NCBI RefSeq assembly: GCF_000024065.1
Contig: NC_013174.1
Location: 1,922,001 to 1,986,000 of the forward strand
DNA length: 64,000 bases
Direction of reading: 5' to 3'
Source: Jonesia denitrificans DSM 20603
Lineage (GTDB): Bacteria; Actinomycetota; Actinomycetes; Actinomycetales; Cellulomonadaceae
The position numbers were made by a program, and so were the translations under genes. This document shows, piece after piece, positions 8,019 to 20,557 of the stretch. The notes beneath the pieces were generated by a model. That model was not told where the DNA came from. It did no database searches and worked only from the letters and a program-made list of their open reading frames with translations. Position 1 is the stretch's first letter. Each line of letters opens with the position of its first letter.

Positions 8019-9701
8019 TCACGCAGGTAGTTCGTCGAGAATGTTCTTGTAGTAGTCGCGTAGTGCGTCGCCACCGTCTTTGCGCCATTGGTCGACGCGT
8101 TCACGCATGACGTCGATGGATGCGCGTCCGCGTTGCACTTCGGTTTCCAGGTCGGAGATTCCGGCTTCGATGTCACGGTATTCGTCTGGTACCACAACGT
8201 TGATGCCCAGGAATGGTGAGGACTGAATGTATTGTCCTGCTGCTGCTGAGTAGGCGGAGTAGGACTCCACGTATCCGGGGTATTGGAAGTCGGCGGCAAC
8301 ACCGGGAGGTGAGGCCAGGAACATGTAGGAAGGGACCACTTCGGTGTTGCCGAGTTCGGTTTTGACGGGTTCGCCCGCGTCACCGAGGTTGTAGTGTACG
8401 CCTTCGACACCGTTGGCGACCAGGTCGTATTCTGTTGTTCCGTACGGTGCCGCAAGGAAATCTGCCGATGCGAGGATGGCTGCGATCTTCTCCTCGCCGA
8501 TTCCTTTTTTGATGAAGGACCAGAAGGATGCGGGGGCTGCGCGCCAGTACACCGGGTCGCCGCCTTTGTAGTCGAACGGTACAACTGCGTCCATCTCGAA
8601 GGAGTCGTTCACACCGACTTGGCTGGCGACCATTTCACGCCAGCCTCCGAGTCCGTCTCCGTTGAAGTACACGTTTCCGTCAAGGAATGTTTGACGGCCT
8701 GCAGCGTCGTCAGGGTGGACGAGGTTTTCTTTGTAGCATTTGGCCACAAATTCCAGGCAGTCGAAGTAGTTGTCAGTTTCCATGCGGTGGACAACCTTGC
8801 CGTCGATGACTGTCCACCCGGATTGCACTCCAAACGCAATGTTCGTCAGCGCGGTCCATGGGTTGAGGGTGGCGTAGCGTCCAGCGCCTGGGTCGTTGAT
8901 TTCTTTGTACAGGGCGAAGAGGTCGTCGATGGTGGTCGGCGCAACCTCGGTGATGCCTTTGTCTGCCAGGAGATCTTTGCGGTAGAAGTAGGTCATGTCG
9001 AGCGCACCACCTGGCATGGGGATGGCGTAGATTTTGTTTTCCCAGCTGGAGTTCATCCATGCTTCGGTGGGAATATTCGCCAGGTGGGGGTAGGTCAGGA
9101 CGTTGTCCCCGGTGAGGTGTGGGGTGAGGTCTTCAAAGACGGCGGGGGCGATCTCGGAACCGAATTTTGCGTTACCGGACACGGTCCAGGTTGGCAGTGC
9201 GAACCAGTCGGGAAGGGAGTTTGCGTCAGCAAGCCGTGTTTGCGCAATGTCCCAGATGTCGTTTCCGGACAGGAGGTTCAGATCGATGGTGTTGCCGATA
9301 GCGTCGTTGACAGCGGTGAAGTACTGCCCTGTGGTGTCAGGGATGGGCGACCAGGTGGGTGCTGCGGCGGTAATGGTGACACCACTTCCCGGGGGCGCAT
9401 CGTAAGCCTGCACCAGTTCTGGACGGCTCGTGTACCCCGGCAGGGTTCCGTTCACTGACGGGAAGTCTGGCTCGACGTATTGGATGGGCTGGTAGCTGGG
9501 GGCAATGGATCCATCTGAGGTGGCGGTTGGTGTTCCACCTCCGCCAGTTGTGGAGTCACCGGGCAGGGGTTCATTTTGGGCACACGATGCGAGCAGAGAC
9601 GGCACACCAATGGTGGCTGCCCCCGCCGCCAGTAGGCCAAGGAATGAGCGCCTGTTGATGGGCGCGTTCAGCAATCCTGATCCTTCTCGCTGGGTGTTCA
9701 T
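8019..9701 (-). CDS. Extracellular sugar-binding lipoprotein of the ABC importer
   Basis: A 560-residue family-1 extracellular solute-binding protein. The N-terminus carries a twin-arginine motif (NRRSFLG), a hydrophobic stretch and a lipobox ending LLASC, so it is probably exported by Tat and anchored as a lipoprotein at Cys40. A Ser/Thr/Gly-rich linker follows. The large size resembles LplA-like binding proteins for long or branched oligosaccharides. AAGGA precedes the ATG by about 6 nt. It heads the transporter operon and is divergent from the GH3 gene, with a perfect LacI-type operator 65 bp upstream. Expected substrate: branched xyloglucan oligosaccharides, inferred from the enzymes encoded alongside. 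Confidence 0.92.
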   Translation of the reverse strand: MNTQREGSGLLNAPINRRSFLGLLAAGAATIGVPSLLASCAQNEPLPGDSTTGGGGTPTATSDGSIAPSYQPIQYVEPDFPSVNGTLPGYTSRPELVQAYDAPPGSGVTITAAAPTWSPIPDTTGQYFTAVNDAIGNTIDLNLLSGNDIWDIAQTRLADANSLPDWFALPTWTVSGNAKFGSEIAPAVFEDLTPHLTGDNVLTYPHLANIPTEAWMNSSWENKIYAIPMPGGALDMTYFYRKDLLADKGITEVAPTTIDDLFALYKEINDPGAGRYATLNPWTALTNIAFGVQSGWTVIDGKVVHRMETDNYFDCLEFVAKCYKENLVHPDDAAGRQTFLDGNVYFNGDGLGGWREMVASQVGVNDSFEMDAVVPFDYKGGDPVYWRAAPASFWSFIKKGIGEEKIAAILASADFLAAPYGTTEYDLVANGVEGVHYNLGDAGEPVKTELGNTEVVPSYMFLASPPGVAADFQYPGYVESYSAYSAAAGQYIQSSPFLGINVVVPDEYRDIEAGISDLETEVQRGRASIDVMRERVDQWRKDGGDALRDYYKNILDELPA

Positions 9702-9765
9702 GAGCGTCCTTCACTTCGTTGTGGATACGCAGCACTGATGTGCTTGAGGTGAATCACTTCATCCG

Positions 9766-9779
9766 TCGAAGCGATTCGA
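9766..9779. promoter_or_regulatory. LacI-family operator upstream of the transporter operon
   Basis: TCGAAGCGATTCGA fits TCGAAnCGnTTCGA with intact arms. It lies 65 bp before the binding-protein start codon, consistent with promoter-proximal repression. It is the site closest to the transporter operon and matches those at 2282 and 9924. Confidence 0.82.
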
Positions 9780-9923
9780 TAGTGGGACTCTAGCGCACCT
9801 CACACGCGCGCGGCAAGACTGTCAACCAGTTTTCCCTGATCCAGCACCAAACCGTTATGTTTCATAGACTGCCCCTGCACAAGATGCCATCAACGCGCTA
9901 CGATAGCGGCAACCATAGCGATG

Positions 9924-9937
9924 TCGAACCGTTTCGA
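9924..9937. promoter_or_regulatory. LacI-family operator upstream of the GH3 gene
   Basis: TCGAACCGTTTCGA also fits TCGAAnCGnTTCGA with intact arms. It lies about 100 bp before the GTG start of the GH3 gene. Presence in both divergent regions of the locus supports co-regulation of transporter and hydrolases. Confidence 0.82.
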
Positions 9938-10035
9938 GTAGCATCAGTGCTCGCAGGATGTGCCGCGCCCAACGACGCCCGCGCACACCACATCGTTCAT
10001 TCACCACCACACAACACCCCAAGCGAGAGCCCATC

Positions 10036-12885
10036 GTGACCCCTTCACAGTCGCCACAGACCGCTCATGACCGTGCCCACCACGACGCCACCACCATTGT
10101 CGACCAACTCACCATCACCGAGAAAATCTCTCTGCTCCACCAAGCACAACCTGCCATCGACCACGCAGGTCTCGCCCCCTTCACCACCGGAACAGAAGCC
10201 CTCCACGGTGTGGCGTGGCTCGGTGAAGCAACCACCTTCCCACAACCCATTGGACTCGCCGCCACCTGGGACACCGACCTCATCACTCGCATCGGAACAG
10301 CCGTCGCCACTGAAGTACGCGCACACCACGCCATCAACCCAACAGTCTCACTCAACGTCTGGGCGCCAGTCGTGAACCCGCTACGCCACCCCCTATGGGG
10401 ACGCAACGAAGAAGGATACTCCGAAGACCCCCACCTCACCGCTGACTGCGCCATCGCATACACCCAAGGCCTGCGCGGGCAGCACCCCACCGTGTGGACC
10501 ACCGTCCCCACCCTGAAACACTTCCTGGCCTACAACAACGAAATTGACCGCGCCGTCACCTCATCCGACATGCGCCCCCGAGTCCTCGAAGAATATGAAT
10601 ACCCCGCCTTCCGACGCCCCCTGGCCGCCGGCACAATCGGCGCAGTCATGCCGTCCTACAACCTTGTCAATGAACGGCCCAACCACCTCGCCAAAGACCT
10701 CCTTGACACGCTCCGCACCTGGTCCCCCCACCCCATCGCCGTCGTGTCAGATGCCGCTGCCCCCACCAACGTTGTCGAGGGCGAACGCTACCTCCCCACC
10801 CACATCGAGTCCCACGCCGCAATGCTTCACGCCGGAATCGACTCCTTCACTGACAACGACCGCAACAACCAACCCACCATTGACCGTCTCACCGCAGCCC
10901 TTGACCAGGGCCTCATCACCGAAGAACACATCACCCAAGCTGCCTACCGCCTCCTCTACCTCCGAGCGCTGACCGGCGAGTTCCGCACCGAGAACCCCTA
11001 TGGACATATCACCGCCAACGACATCAACACCCCCGAACACCAGGCACTCGCCCGAGAAGCAGCCGCAAAAAACGTCGTGATTCTCAAAAACAACGAGACC
11101 CTTCCCCTACGCCCCACCTCGCTTGCCGTGGTTGGTCCCTTTGCCGACCACACCGTCACTGACTGGTACTCCGGCACCCCTCCCTACACGGTGACTCTCG
11201 CCCAAGGCCTGCGCGACCGGTTCGGTGACACCACCGTCACCACTCACAGCGGGTGGGACACCATCGCCCTGTGGTCCCCCACCGCACGCGGATACGTGAC
11301 CACCACGCAGCAAGGAACTGTCGATGCGACCGCACGCACACTGAATGACACCACCAGTTGGGAAATGGGTGAATGGGGCCAGGGAGTAATCACCCTGCGA
11401 TCACGTGCCACCACACGCTACCTGGGCGGTGCGAACTGGATCCTCGACGCACACGCCACCCGCATCGGAGGTTGGGTCGCCCAAGAAGCCTTCCAACTCC
11501 ACGAACACGCAGACCACACAATCTCCCTGCTTCACCGAGGCTCCGGCAAATGGGTGCGCGTCCAACACGGCTCCCACCTGCTCGTCGCCGACACCACCGA
11601 CCCCGCAGCCGCTGAACGCTTCACCCGACACACAGTGGAATCAGGAGCCCTGGCGGTGTCCGCCCTCGTGCACAACGCCAACCACGTCATCGTGGCCGTG
11701 GGCAACGACCCCCACCTCCACGGCCGAGAAACCGAAGACCGCCCCACCCTGGAACTCCCGGCATCAGCGCAACAGTTGTGGCGCATCGTCACGCAGGCAC
11801 ACACCCCCACAACCCTTGCGATCATGTCATCCTACCCGTACACGCTCGGGCCAATCGCTGACGAAGCCGACGCGATCATCTGGTCCAGCCATGCAGGTCA
11901 AGAACTCGGGCACGGCATCACCGACATCCTCGTTGGAGATCACGAACCCTGGGGCAGGCTGGCCCAAGAATGGGTCACCGATGACACCTGCCCACCCCAC
12001 ATCCTCAACTACGACATCATCGCTTCACAGGGAACTTACTGGTATAATCCCTGCGAACCACTGTTCGACTTTGGTGCCGGTCTGACCTACACCACCATCG
12101 CCTACAGTGACCTGACCCTCGTCACCAACACCGATGGCGCAACAACCAGCGCACCCACACACGCCACCGTGACAATCACCAACACCGGTGAGCGCACCGC
12201 CCACGAACTCGTCCAGGTGTACACCGGACAGACCTGGGCCCCCCACGTGCGCTCCACCCCACCAGCCCGACGCCTCGCCGGATACACACGAGCAACCCTC
12301 ACCCCAGGCGACAGCACAACGGTGACCGTGCCTCTCAACCCAGAAGCATTCGCTACCTGGGACACTCGCACACACGCATTCGTCACCGGCGGTGACTACG
12401 ACGTGTGGGTGGGCACCTCACGGACCCGTCGCATTGTCACCCACCTATCACTTGACTGTGACGATGCGCCTCTCACCTTGGCTGCTACGACGTTACGGGC
12501 CATCGACTTTGATGACCCTCACCGAGTGCGGCTGTCAAACACCACCCTCCTGTCTGGTGACTGTGTTGCACCCGCCCACGGGTTCACACAAGGCAGCATC
12601 GATTTCCATAACGTCGCGTTCACGAACGTGACCGCGGTGACCGCTCACCTGTCTGGGCTGGGCCCCGGTGAACTGGGAACGGTGAGCCTGCACTGCATTG
12701 ATAACGACACACCACCACTGCAGTGGACCACCACACATGAGCGCCCCACCTGCACTGACAGGTACACGTGGCACGCAGTGAACCTCCCGCTGCTCGACAC
12801 CAATCCCCCCACAGCGCATGGCACGCTACGCATCACAGTCACCGGCAACGTACGGGTCAACACGATCACGTTCCACGCCGACTAG
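10036..12885 (+). CDS. GH3 beta-glucosidase/beta-xylosidase with inserted trefoil-like and C-terminal beta domains
   Basis: 949 residues from the GTG at 10036; the frame is open to 9958 but that extension is Arg/Pro-rich and not GH3-like. The N-terminal barrel shows GRNEEGYSEDP (from about 122), KHF (about 161-163) and the nucleophile aspartate in AVVSDAAA (about Asp239). The (alpha/beta)6 domain follows, interrupted at about 409-534 by repeats such as ITLRSRATTRYLGG and ISLLHRGSGKWVRV that resemble a fascin/actin-crosslinking beta-trefoil. A fibronectin-III-like domain comes next, then about 130 C-terminal residues that look like a CBM6-type beta-sandwich. No signal peptide is visible, so the enzyme is probably cytoplasmic and would cut the beta-glucan backbone of trimmed oligosaccharides. 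Beta-xylosidase activity is an alternative. Confidence 0.88.
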   Translation: MTPSQSPQTAHDRAHHDATTIVDQLTITEKISLLHQAQPAIDHAGLAPFTTGTEALHGVAWLGEATTFPQPIGLAATWDTDLITRIGTAVATEVRAHHAINPTVSLNVWAPVVNPLRHPLWGRNEEGYSEDPHLTADCAIAYTQGLRGQHPTVWTTVPTLKHFLAYNNEIDRAVTSSDMRPRVLEEYEYPAFRRPLAAGTIGAVMPSYNLVNERPNHLAKDLLDTLRTWSPHPIAVVSDAAAPTNVVEGERYLPTHIESHAAMLHAGIDSFTDNDRNNQPTIDRLTAALDQGLITEEHITQAAYRLLYLRALTGEFRTENPYGHITANDINTPEHQALAREAAAKNVVILKNNETLPLRPTSLAVVGPFADHTVTDWYSGTPPYTVTLAQGLRDRFGDTTVTTHSGWDTIALWSPTARGYVTTTQQGTVDATARTLNDTTSWEMGEWGQGVITLRSRATTRYLGGANWILDAHATRIGGWVAQEAFQLHEHADHTISLLHRGSGKWVRVQHGSHLLVADTTDPAAAERFTRHTVESGALAVSALVHNANHVIVAVGNDPHLHGRETEDRPTLELPASAQQLWRIVTQAHTPTTLAIMSSYPYTLGPIADEADAIIWSSHAGQELGHGITDILVGDHEPWGRLAQEWVTDDTCPPHILNYDIIASQGTYWYNPCEPLFDFGAGLTYTTIAYSDLTLVTNTDGATTSAPTHATVTITNTGERTAHELVQVYTGQTWAPHVRSTPPARRLAGYTRATLTPGDSTTVTVPLNPEAFATWDTRTHAFVTGGDYDVWVGTSRTRRIVTHLSLDCDDAPLTLAATTLRAIDFDDPHRVRLSNTTLLSGDCVAPAHGFTQGSIDFHNVAFTNVTAVTAHLSGLGPGELGTVSLHCIDNDTPPLQWTTTHERPTCTDRYTWHAVNLPLLDTNPPTAHGTLRITVTGNVRVNTITFHAD

Positions 12886-13036
12886 CCCTCACCCCCACAG
12901 GCCACCGTCTTCCCCTTGACGCCGCACACGACTTCTCACCTTCCTCAGATTCGTGCGCGCGCCCATACCGGGTGGCCTCGACAGGTAACATCACGAAAAG
13001 AGAGTGTGTTCTCCCCGTGATTGTGCCTGGTCAACA

Positions 13037-13072
13037 ACCACGGGCGGCCGCACATGTGCGGCCGCCCGTGGT
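13037..13072. terminator. 36-bp perfect palindrome, bidirectional terminator
   Basis: The left half (13037-13054) is exactly the reverse complement of the right half (13055-13072), with GGGCGGCCGCAC in the arm and ACATGT at the centre. It lies between the convergent GH3 and nucS genes. No T-tract follows. Confidence 0.82.
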
Positions 13073-13085
13073 CATGGTTCAAGAA

Positions 13086-13781
13086 TCAGAAAAGCCGAGA
13101 ATCCACGTCGTCGTAGCCTTTCATTTCCTCATAGTTGAGAGTGAGGCAGGTGAAACCGCGATCAATGGCAAGAACCCTGGCTTGCGGTTTGATTTCCTGG
13201 GCCGCAAACACACCGCGGACCGGTGTGAGTAATGGGTCGCGGTTCAACAGTTCCACGTATCTGGTTAACTGTTCGACCCCATCAATGTCACCGCGGCGTT
13301 TAATTTCGATGGCGACTGTTGCGCCGTGTGCATCGCGGGCAAGAATATCGACCGGCCCAATGGCCGTGGGGTATTCCCGGCGAATGAGGGTATGTCCTGG
13401 ACCAACCAGGTCAATTTGCTCAGCAAGCATCCGTTGCAGATGGGCTTCTACGCCGTCCTTCACTAACCCTGGGTCCACACCTAATTCATGTGCAGAATCG
13501 TGGTGAACATCAAAAATTTCAATATCGAGACGATCGTCTGCTTTTGAGTGCTGGACTCGCCACACCTCAGTCACTCCACGTTCCTTTTGGAGATCGTCAG
13601 GCTCACGAACGGCCATCGAACATGGAGGGCTCATCCAGTTGAGAGGTTTGTACGAGCCCCCATCAGAATGGAGCAACACCGAACCATCGGCCTTCACCAC
13701 AATGAGACGACGCGCTCGCGGTAAATGTGCGGCCAACCGCCCGCTGTAATGGGCTTGGCACTCTGCGACAACTAAACGCAC
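13086..13781 (-). CDS. nucS: Mismatch-specific endonuclease NucS (EndoMS)
   Basis: A 231-residue protein started at the GTG at 13781 (VRLVVAEC), which has AGGAG 5 nt upstream; the longer frame to 13847 lacks family support. NucS gives non-canonical mismatch repair in actinobacteria lacking MutS/MutL by cutting both strands at mismatches. The N-terminal DNA-binding domain contains [20 protein letters not shown]. The C-terminal RecB-like nuclease has Asp in GPVDILA and the EIK of [10 protein letters not shown]. The protein ends in SRLF, similar to the tail that contacts the sliding clamp in studied NucS proteins (from memory). It lies 20 bp after the DUF2550 gene behind the ATP synthase operon, a conserved actinobacterial order. 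Confidence 0.95.
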   Translation of the reverse strand: MRLVVAECQAHYSGRLAAHLPRARRLIVVKADGSVLLHSDGGSYKPLNWMSPPCSMAVREPDDLQKERGVTEVWRVQHSKADDRLDIEIFDVHHDSAHELGVDPGLVKDGVEAHLQRMLAEQIDLVGPGHTLIRREYPTAIGPVDILARDAHGATVAIEIKRRGDIDGVEQLTRYVELLNRDPLLTPVRGVFAAQEIKPQARVLAIDRGFTCLTLNYEEMKGYDDVDSRLF

Positions 13782-13801
13782 ACACACTCCTGGTTCACGG
13801 G

Positions 13802-14242
13802 TTACACAACAAAGCCACGCGTCATGGGAGGACCTGACTCTGTCCACGACGACAACCCATGATACGCCTCCGCTGACATCATCAGTTCAAAACTATCCGC
13901 CCCTTGGCGGCATTGAACAAGATACAAGCCGGGTAAGTCAGCTTGATCAAGTGGCACACGACCTGTGATGTCAAAGCCTTGACGAGACCAGCGTTCCTGG
14001 GGGGTTAATGACAGTGAGTATAGTCGCCACCACACCAGTTCCTCTGTTCGGTACTCCGCTAACCCCTGCGCCCAGTGCTCGCCACCCCCAGCTCGGGAAA
14101 CAGCGGGACCGCTATGTGCCCGCCACGCGCAATCAAAGACTCCGACCTGGCGCGATAAACGACGCAGCCGCAGGTACCCCCAGAGCGCACCACCACACAC
14201 GCAGACAAGAAGCGTGATGATGATCCACCCGATGGTACCCAC
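13802..14242 (-). CDS. DUF2550 membrane-anchored protein
   Basis: 146 residues from the GTG at 14242; the frame extends into atpC, but a start 16 bp after the atpC stop puts the membrane segment ([24 protein letters not shown]) at the extreme N-terminus, as in the family. A cytoplasmic Arg-rich domain with paired Trp residues follows. Members of DUF2550 typically lie between atpC and nucS in actinobacteria, as here. Function is unknown; the position suggests co-transcription with the ATP synthase operon. Confidence 0.82.
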   Translation of the reverse strand: MGTIGWIIITLLVCVCGGALWGYLRLRRLSRQVGVFDCAWRAHSGPAVSRAGGGEHWAQGLAEYRTEELVWWRLYSLSLTPQERWSRQGFDITGRVPLDQADLPGLYLVQCRQGADSFELMMSAEAYHGLSSWTESGPPMTRGFVV

Positions 14243-14258
14243 GGCTGATCGTGTACTT

Positions 14259-14537
14259 CTACTTCGCGTCGTGATCCGACACGACTGTTGCCTCATCAAC
14301 AACAACTGTCACCACGTCTTGGTCAACGGATAAGAACCCGCCGCTGACCGTGAACTTGTGGGTGACACCGTTGTTCGCTGAAACCCGGACCGTCCCTGCT
14401 GTGAGCGCCGACAGGATCGGGGAGTGCCCGGCAAGAATACCGATCTCTCCATCCGCTGCCGGTGCGCTTACGAGCGATGCGTCACCTGACCACACTTTGC
14501 GGTCAGCTGCGACAACGTCAACTGTCAACACTGCCAC
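14259..14537 (-). CDS. atpC: F1F0 ATP synthase subunit epsilon
   Basis: 92 residues covering the beta-sandwich of epsilon (LTVDVVAADRKVWSGDASLVSAPAADGEIGILAGHSPILSAL is the recognisable region, seen from residue 3). The C-terminal helical hairpin is essentially missing: the chain ends soon after the sandwich at VVSDHDAK. Short epsilon subunits of this kind are usual in actinobacteria and should lack the extended inhibitory arm. It is the last atp gene, 43 bp after atpD. Confidence 0.96.
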   Translation of the reverse strand: MAVLTVDVVAADRKVWSGDASLVSAPAADGEIGILAGHSPILSALTAGTVRVSANNGVTHKFTVSGGFLSVDQDVVTVVVDEATVVSDHDAK

Positions 14538-14580
14538 TTGAACTCCTCACCTAGGACGGAACGAACACCGCACGTGCAGG

Positions 14581-17054
<2,474 letters not shown>

Positions 17055-17057
17055 GGA

Positions 17058-18689
17058 TCACGCCTTCTTCGAACGGACGATCTTTTCCTGCTCTACCTCT
17101 GCTGTCGCCTCTTCTTCCGCCTCTGCATCAACGAGTGCTTCACCATCACCCTTGATGAACTGGTTGCGGAATGCATCAATCGCGTCTCCAAGCGCGGACT
17201 CTGTGTCCTTGTTGAAGTCGTTTGTCTGCGCGATTGTGGAGAGCACATCAGTGTTGCGACGCAGGTGCTCGAGCAGTTCAGATTCGAAACGGAGGACATC
17301 GTCGACGGGGACATCGTCCAACTTGCCGTGGGTTCCCGCCCAGATAGACACAACCTGGTCCTCTGAGGGGTACGGCGTGTACTGCCCTTGCTTGAGAAGC
17401 TCCATGAGCCGCGCACCACGTGTCAACTGCGCTTTGGATGCAGCGTCCAGGTCGGATGCAAAGAGCGCAAAAGCTTCCAAAGAACGGTACTGAGCCAACT
17501 CAAGTTTGAGTGTTCCCGATACCTTCTTCATGGCCTTCGTCTGTGCTGACCCACCCACACGGGACACGGAAATACCGACGTCCACCGCCGGGCGCTGGTT
17601 TGCGTTGAAGAGGTCCGATTGCAGGAAGATCTGACCGTCGGTGATCGAAATGACGTTGGTCGGGATGTATGCCGACACGTCGTTTGCTTTGGTCTCAATG
17701 ATGGGAAGTCCCGTCATGGACCCGGCACCGAGCTCGTCTGACAGCTTGGCACAACGCTCAAGAAGGCGAGAGTGCAAGTAAAAGACGTCACCGGGGTACG
17801 CTTCACGCCCTGGTGGGCGGCGAAGAAGTAGCGACACAGCACGGTAGGCTTCCGCCTGCTTGGACAGGTCATCGAACACGATGAGGACGTGTTTACCCTC
17901 ATACATCCAGTGCTGACCAATGGCAGATCCGGTGTAGGGTGCCAAGTATTTGAACCCAGCAGGGTCAGATGCTGGAGCTGCAACGATGGTGGTGTATTCG
18001 AGTGCGCCGGCGTCTTCGAGTGCGCCTCGAACTGCTGCGATCGTGGAACCCTTTTGACCCACTGCAACGTAGATGCAGCGCACTTGCTTGGTCGGGTCAC
18101 CGGTTTCCCAGTTCGCTTTCTGGTTGATGATCGTGTCCACCGCGATCGCGGTTTTTCCGGTCTGACGGTCACCAATGATCAACTGGCGTTGTCCTCGACC
18201 AATAGGAATCATTGAGTCGATGGCTTTCAGCCCAGTTTGCAGTGGCTCGTGCACGGACTTACGCTGCATAACGCCAGGTGCCTGAAGCTCCAGTGCGCGG
18301 CGACCAACGGTGGCAACTTCGCCAAGTCCGTCAATGGGGGTACCTAGTGGGTCCACCACACGTCCCAGGTATCCATCCCCTACTGGGACGGAGAGGACTT
18401 CGCCTGTGCGGCGAACTTCTTGACCTTCTTCGATGCCGGTGAACTCACCAAGGATCACCACACCGATTTCACGAACGTCGAGGCTCAGTGCGAGACCTAA
18501 CGTTCCATCTTCGAACTGCAACAGCTCGTTTGCCATTGCGCCCGGAAGACCTTCAACCTGGGCGATACCGTCACCGGCGAGCGAGACTCGCCCGACCTCT
18601 TCGGTAACGACTTGTGCAGGCTCGTAGGACTTCACGAAGCTGTCCAGGGCGGCGCGGATTTCCTCCGGCCGGATCGTCAGCTCAGCCAT
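17058..18689 (-). CDS. atpA: F1F0 ATP synthase subunit alpha
   Basis: 543 residues with the non-catalytic P-loop [14 protein letters not shown] and the C-terminal signature region [22 protein letters not shown]. An extended, strongly charged C-terminal tail of about 30 residues (Ala/Glu/Lys-rich, ending RSKKA) goes beyond the E. coli-type length; an extended alpha tail that suppresses ATP hydrolysis is described for mycobacteria, and a similar role here is inference. The ATG at 18689 is 86 bp after atpH. Confidence 0.98.
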   Translation of the reverse strand: MAELTIRPEEIRAALDSFVKSYEPAQVVTEEVGRVSLAGDGIAQVEGLPGAMANELLQFEDGTLGLALSLDVREIGVVILGEFTGIEEGQEVRRTGEVLSVPVGDGYLGRVVDPLGTPIDGLGEVATVGRRALELQAPGVMQRKSVHEPLQTGLKAIDSMIPIGRGQRQLIIGDRQTGKTAIAVDTIINQKANWETGDPTKQVRCIYVAVGQKGSTIAAVRGALEDAGALEYTTIVAAPASDPAGFKYLAPYTGSAIGQHWMYEGKHVLIVFDDLSKQAEAYRAVSLLLRRPPGREAYPGDVFYLHSRLLERCAKLSDELGAGSMTGLPIIETKANDVSAYIPTNVISITDGQIFLQSDLFNANQRPAVDVGISVSRVGGSAQTKAMKKVSGTLKLELAQYRSLEAFALFASDLDAASKAQLTRGARLMELLKQGQYTPYPSEDQVVSIWAGTHGKLDDVPVDDVLRFESELLEHLRRNTDVLSTIAQTNDFNKDTESALGDAIDAFRNQFIKGDGEALVDAEAEEEATAEVEQEKIVRSKKA

Positions 18690-18775
18690 TAGCTTTACTC
18701 CTGTCGTGACCGCAGGGCGGCCAACTGTCTGTCCATGGTTACCGGCGCATGGCCGGCAAAGATTTACGGGGCTTG

Positions 18776-19590
18776 TTAACCGGCCAGCCTACGCTGTACC
18801 TGGGTGAGTCGGGCAAGAACTGTCGAATCGATCACGTCAGCTCCTACCTGAATGCGGATACCACCGACAACATCTGGGTCGACGGTGATGTTCAGGTGCA
18901 TGGGTTTGCCGTAGGACGTTGTCAGCACACGTTCCAAACGTTCCATGTGTGCTGCGCTCAGGGGAGCGCTGACAGTGACTGTGGCAATTGTGCGCTGGCG
19001 ACGTTCGGCGGCTCGATCACCGATGCGCGCTAACCGAGTGACAAACACGTCACCTCGCGGCGACACAGCTGCACGTTGTGCGAGCCGTTGTGTCACTGGG
19101 TCAACACGGCCTGCCAAGATCGAGTCAAGCAAACCGATACGACGCTGTGTCGACACGGTGACGTCCGACAGGATGCGACGCACTTCGCGCTGCCCACTCA
19201 TTGAGCGGGTGATTGCGAAGATCTCACCTTCTACTGTTTCTAGTGTTCCCCGCGATTCAGCCGCAGCAAGTATCGCGTCGGTGGCGAGGATATCGATTGC
19301 CTCAACAAGGTCTTTCTCTGCCGACCACCGTTGCGAGACGGTGGCCACGAGAATGGCTACGGTCCGCTCGTCTGCTTGGTCCCCGAGGAGGTCACGCACA
19401 AGAGTGGCCTTGTCGGCGGGGAGCCGTGACGGATCAGCCAGAGCCCTGCGCAGCGCGCCTGATGCGTCAAGCGCGTCAACGAAGGAGTATAACTGCTCCC
19501 CGATGAGCACCGCGTCCGCACCGGCGTCCGCGATATGGCGTTCCACCTGTTCGCGTGTTGCTGTGAGTGACGCCTGGCTGGTCCCTCGCA

Positions 19591-19591
<1 letters not shown>
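18776..19591 (-). CDS. atpH: F1F0 ATP synthase subunit delta
   Basis: 271 residues, the single-domain-pair OSCP type; the C-terminal region shows the conserved [21 protein letters not shown]-like block. It is longer than the about 180 residues of E. coli delta, with an Arg/Ala-rich N-terminal part usual in actinobacteria. The ATG at 19591 shares one base with the atpF stop (TGATG); a GTG one codon earlier is possible. It joins F1 to the peripheral stalk. Confidence 0.95.
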
Positions 19592-20489
<898 letters not shown>

Positions 20490-20557
20490 CTATGAAGAGC
20501 AAGGGCAATCACTGAGTCATGTGCTGTAGTAGGCCCAATCCTCAGGTTGGTACGTGG

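Larger units (their letters stand above)
9702..10035. promoter_or_regulatory. Divergent control region between binding-protein and GH3 genes
   Basis: A 334-bp gene-free stretch. It holds two LacI-type palindromes, one near each divergent gene (9766-9779 and 9924-9937), about 158 bp apart, far enough for independent repression or looping. I could not place convincing -10/-35 elements by eye. I see no convincing small ORF. Confidence 0.7.

Noticed and set aside
7931-8584. Extension of the first permease gene to 538 residues
   Set aside because: The added part runs through the binding-protein gene in another frame and is Thr/Ser/Pro-rich shadow sequence; the permease domain begins normally at 7930.
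8394-9458. 354-codon plus-strand frame opposite the binding-protein gene
   Set aside because: Antisense shadow; Val/Gly/Cys-rich, no motif.
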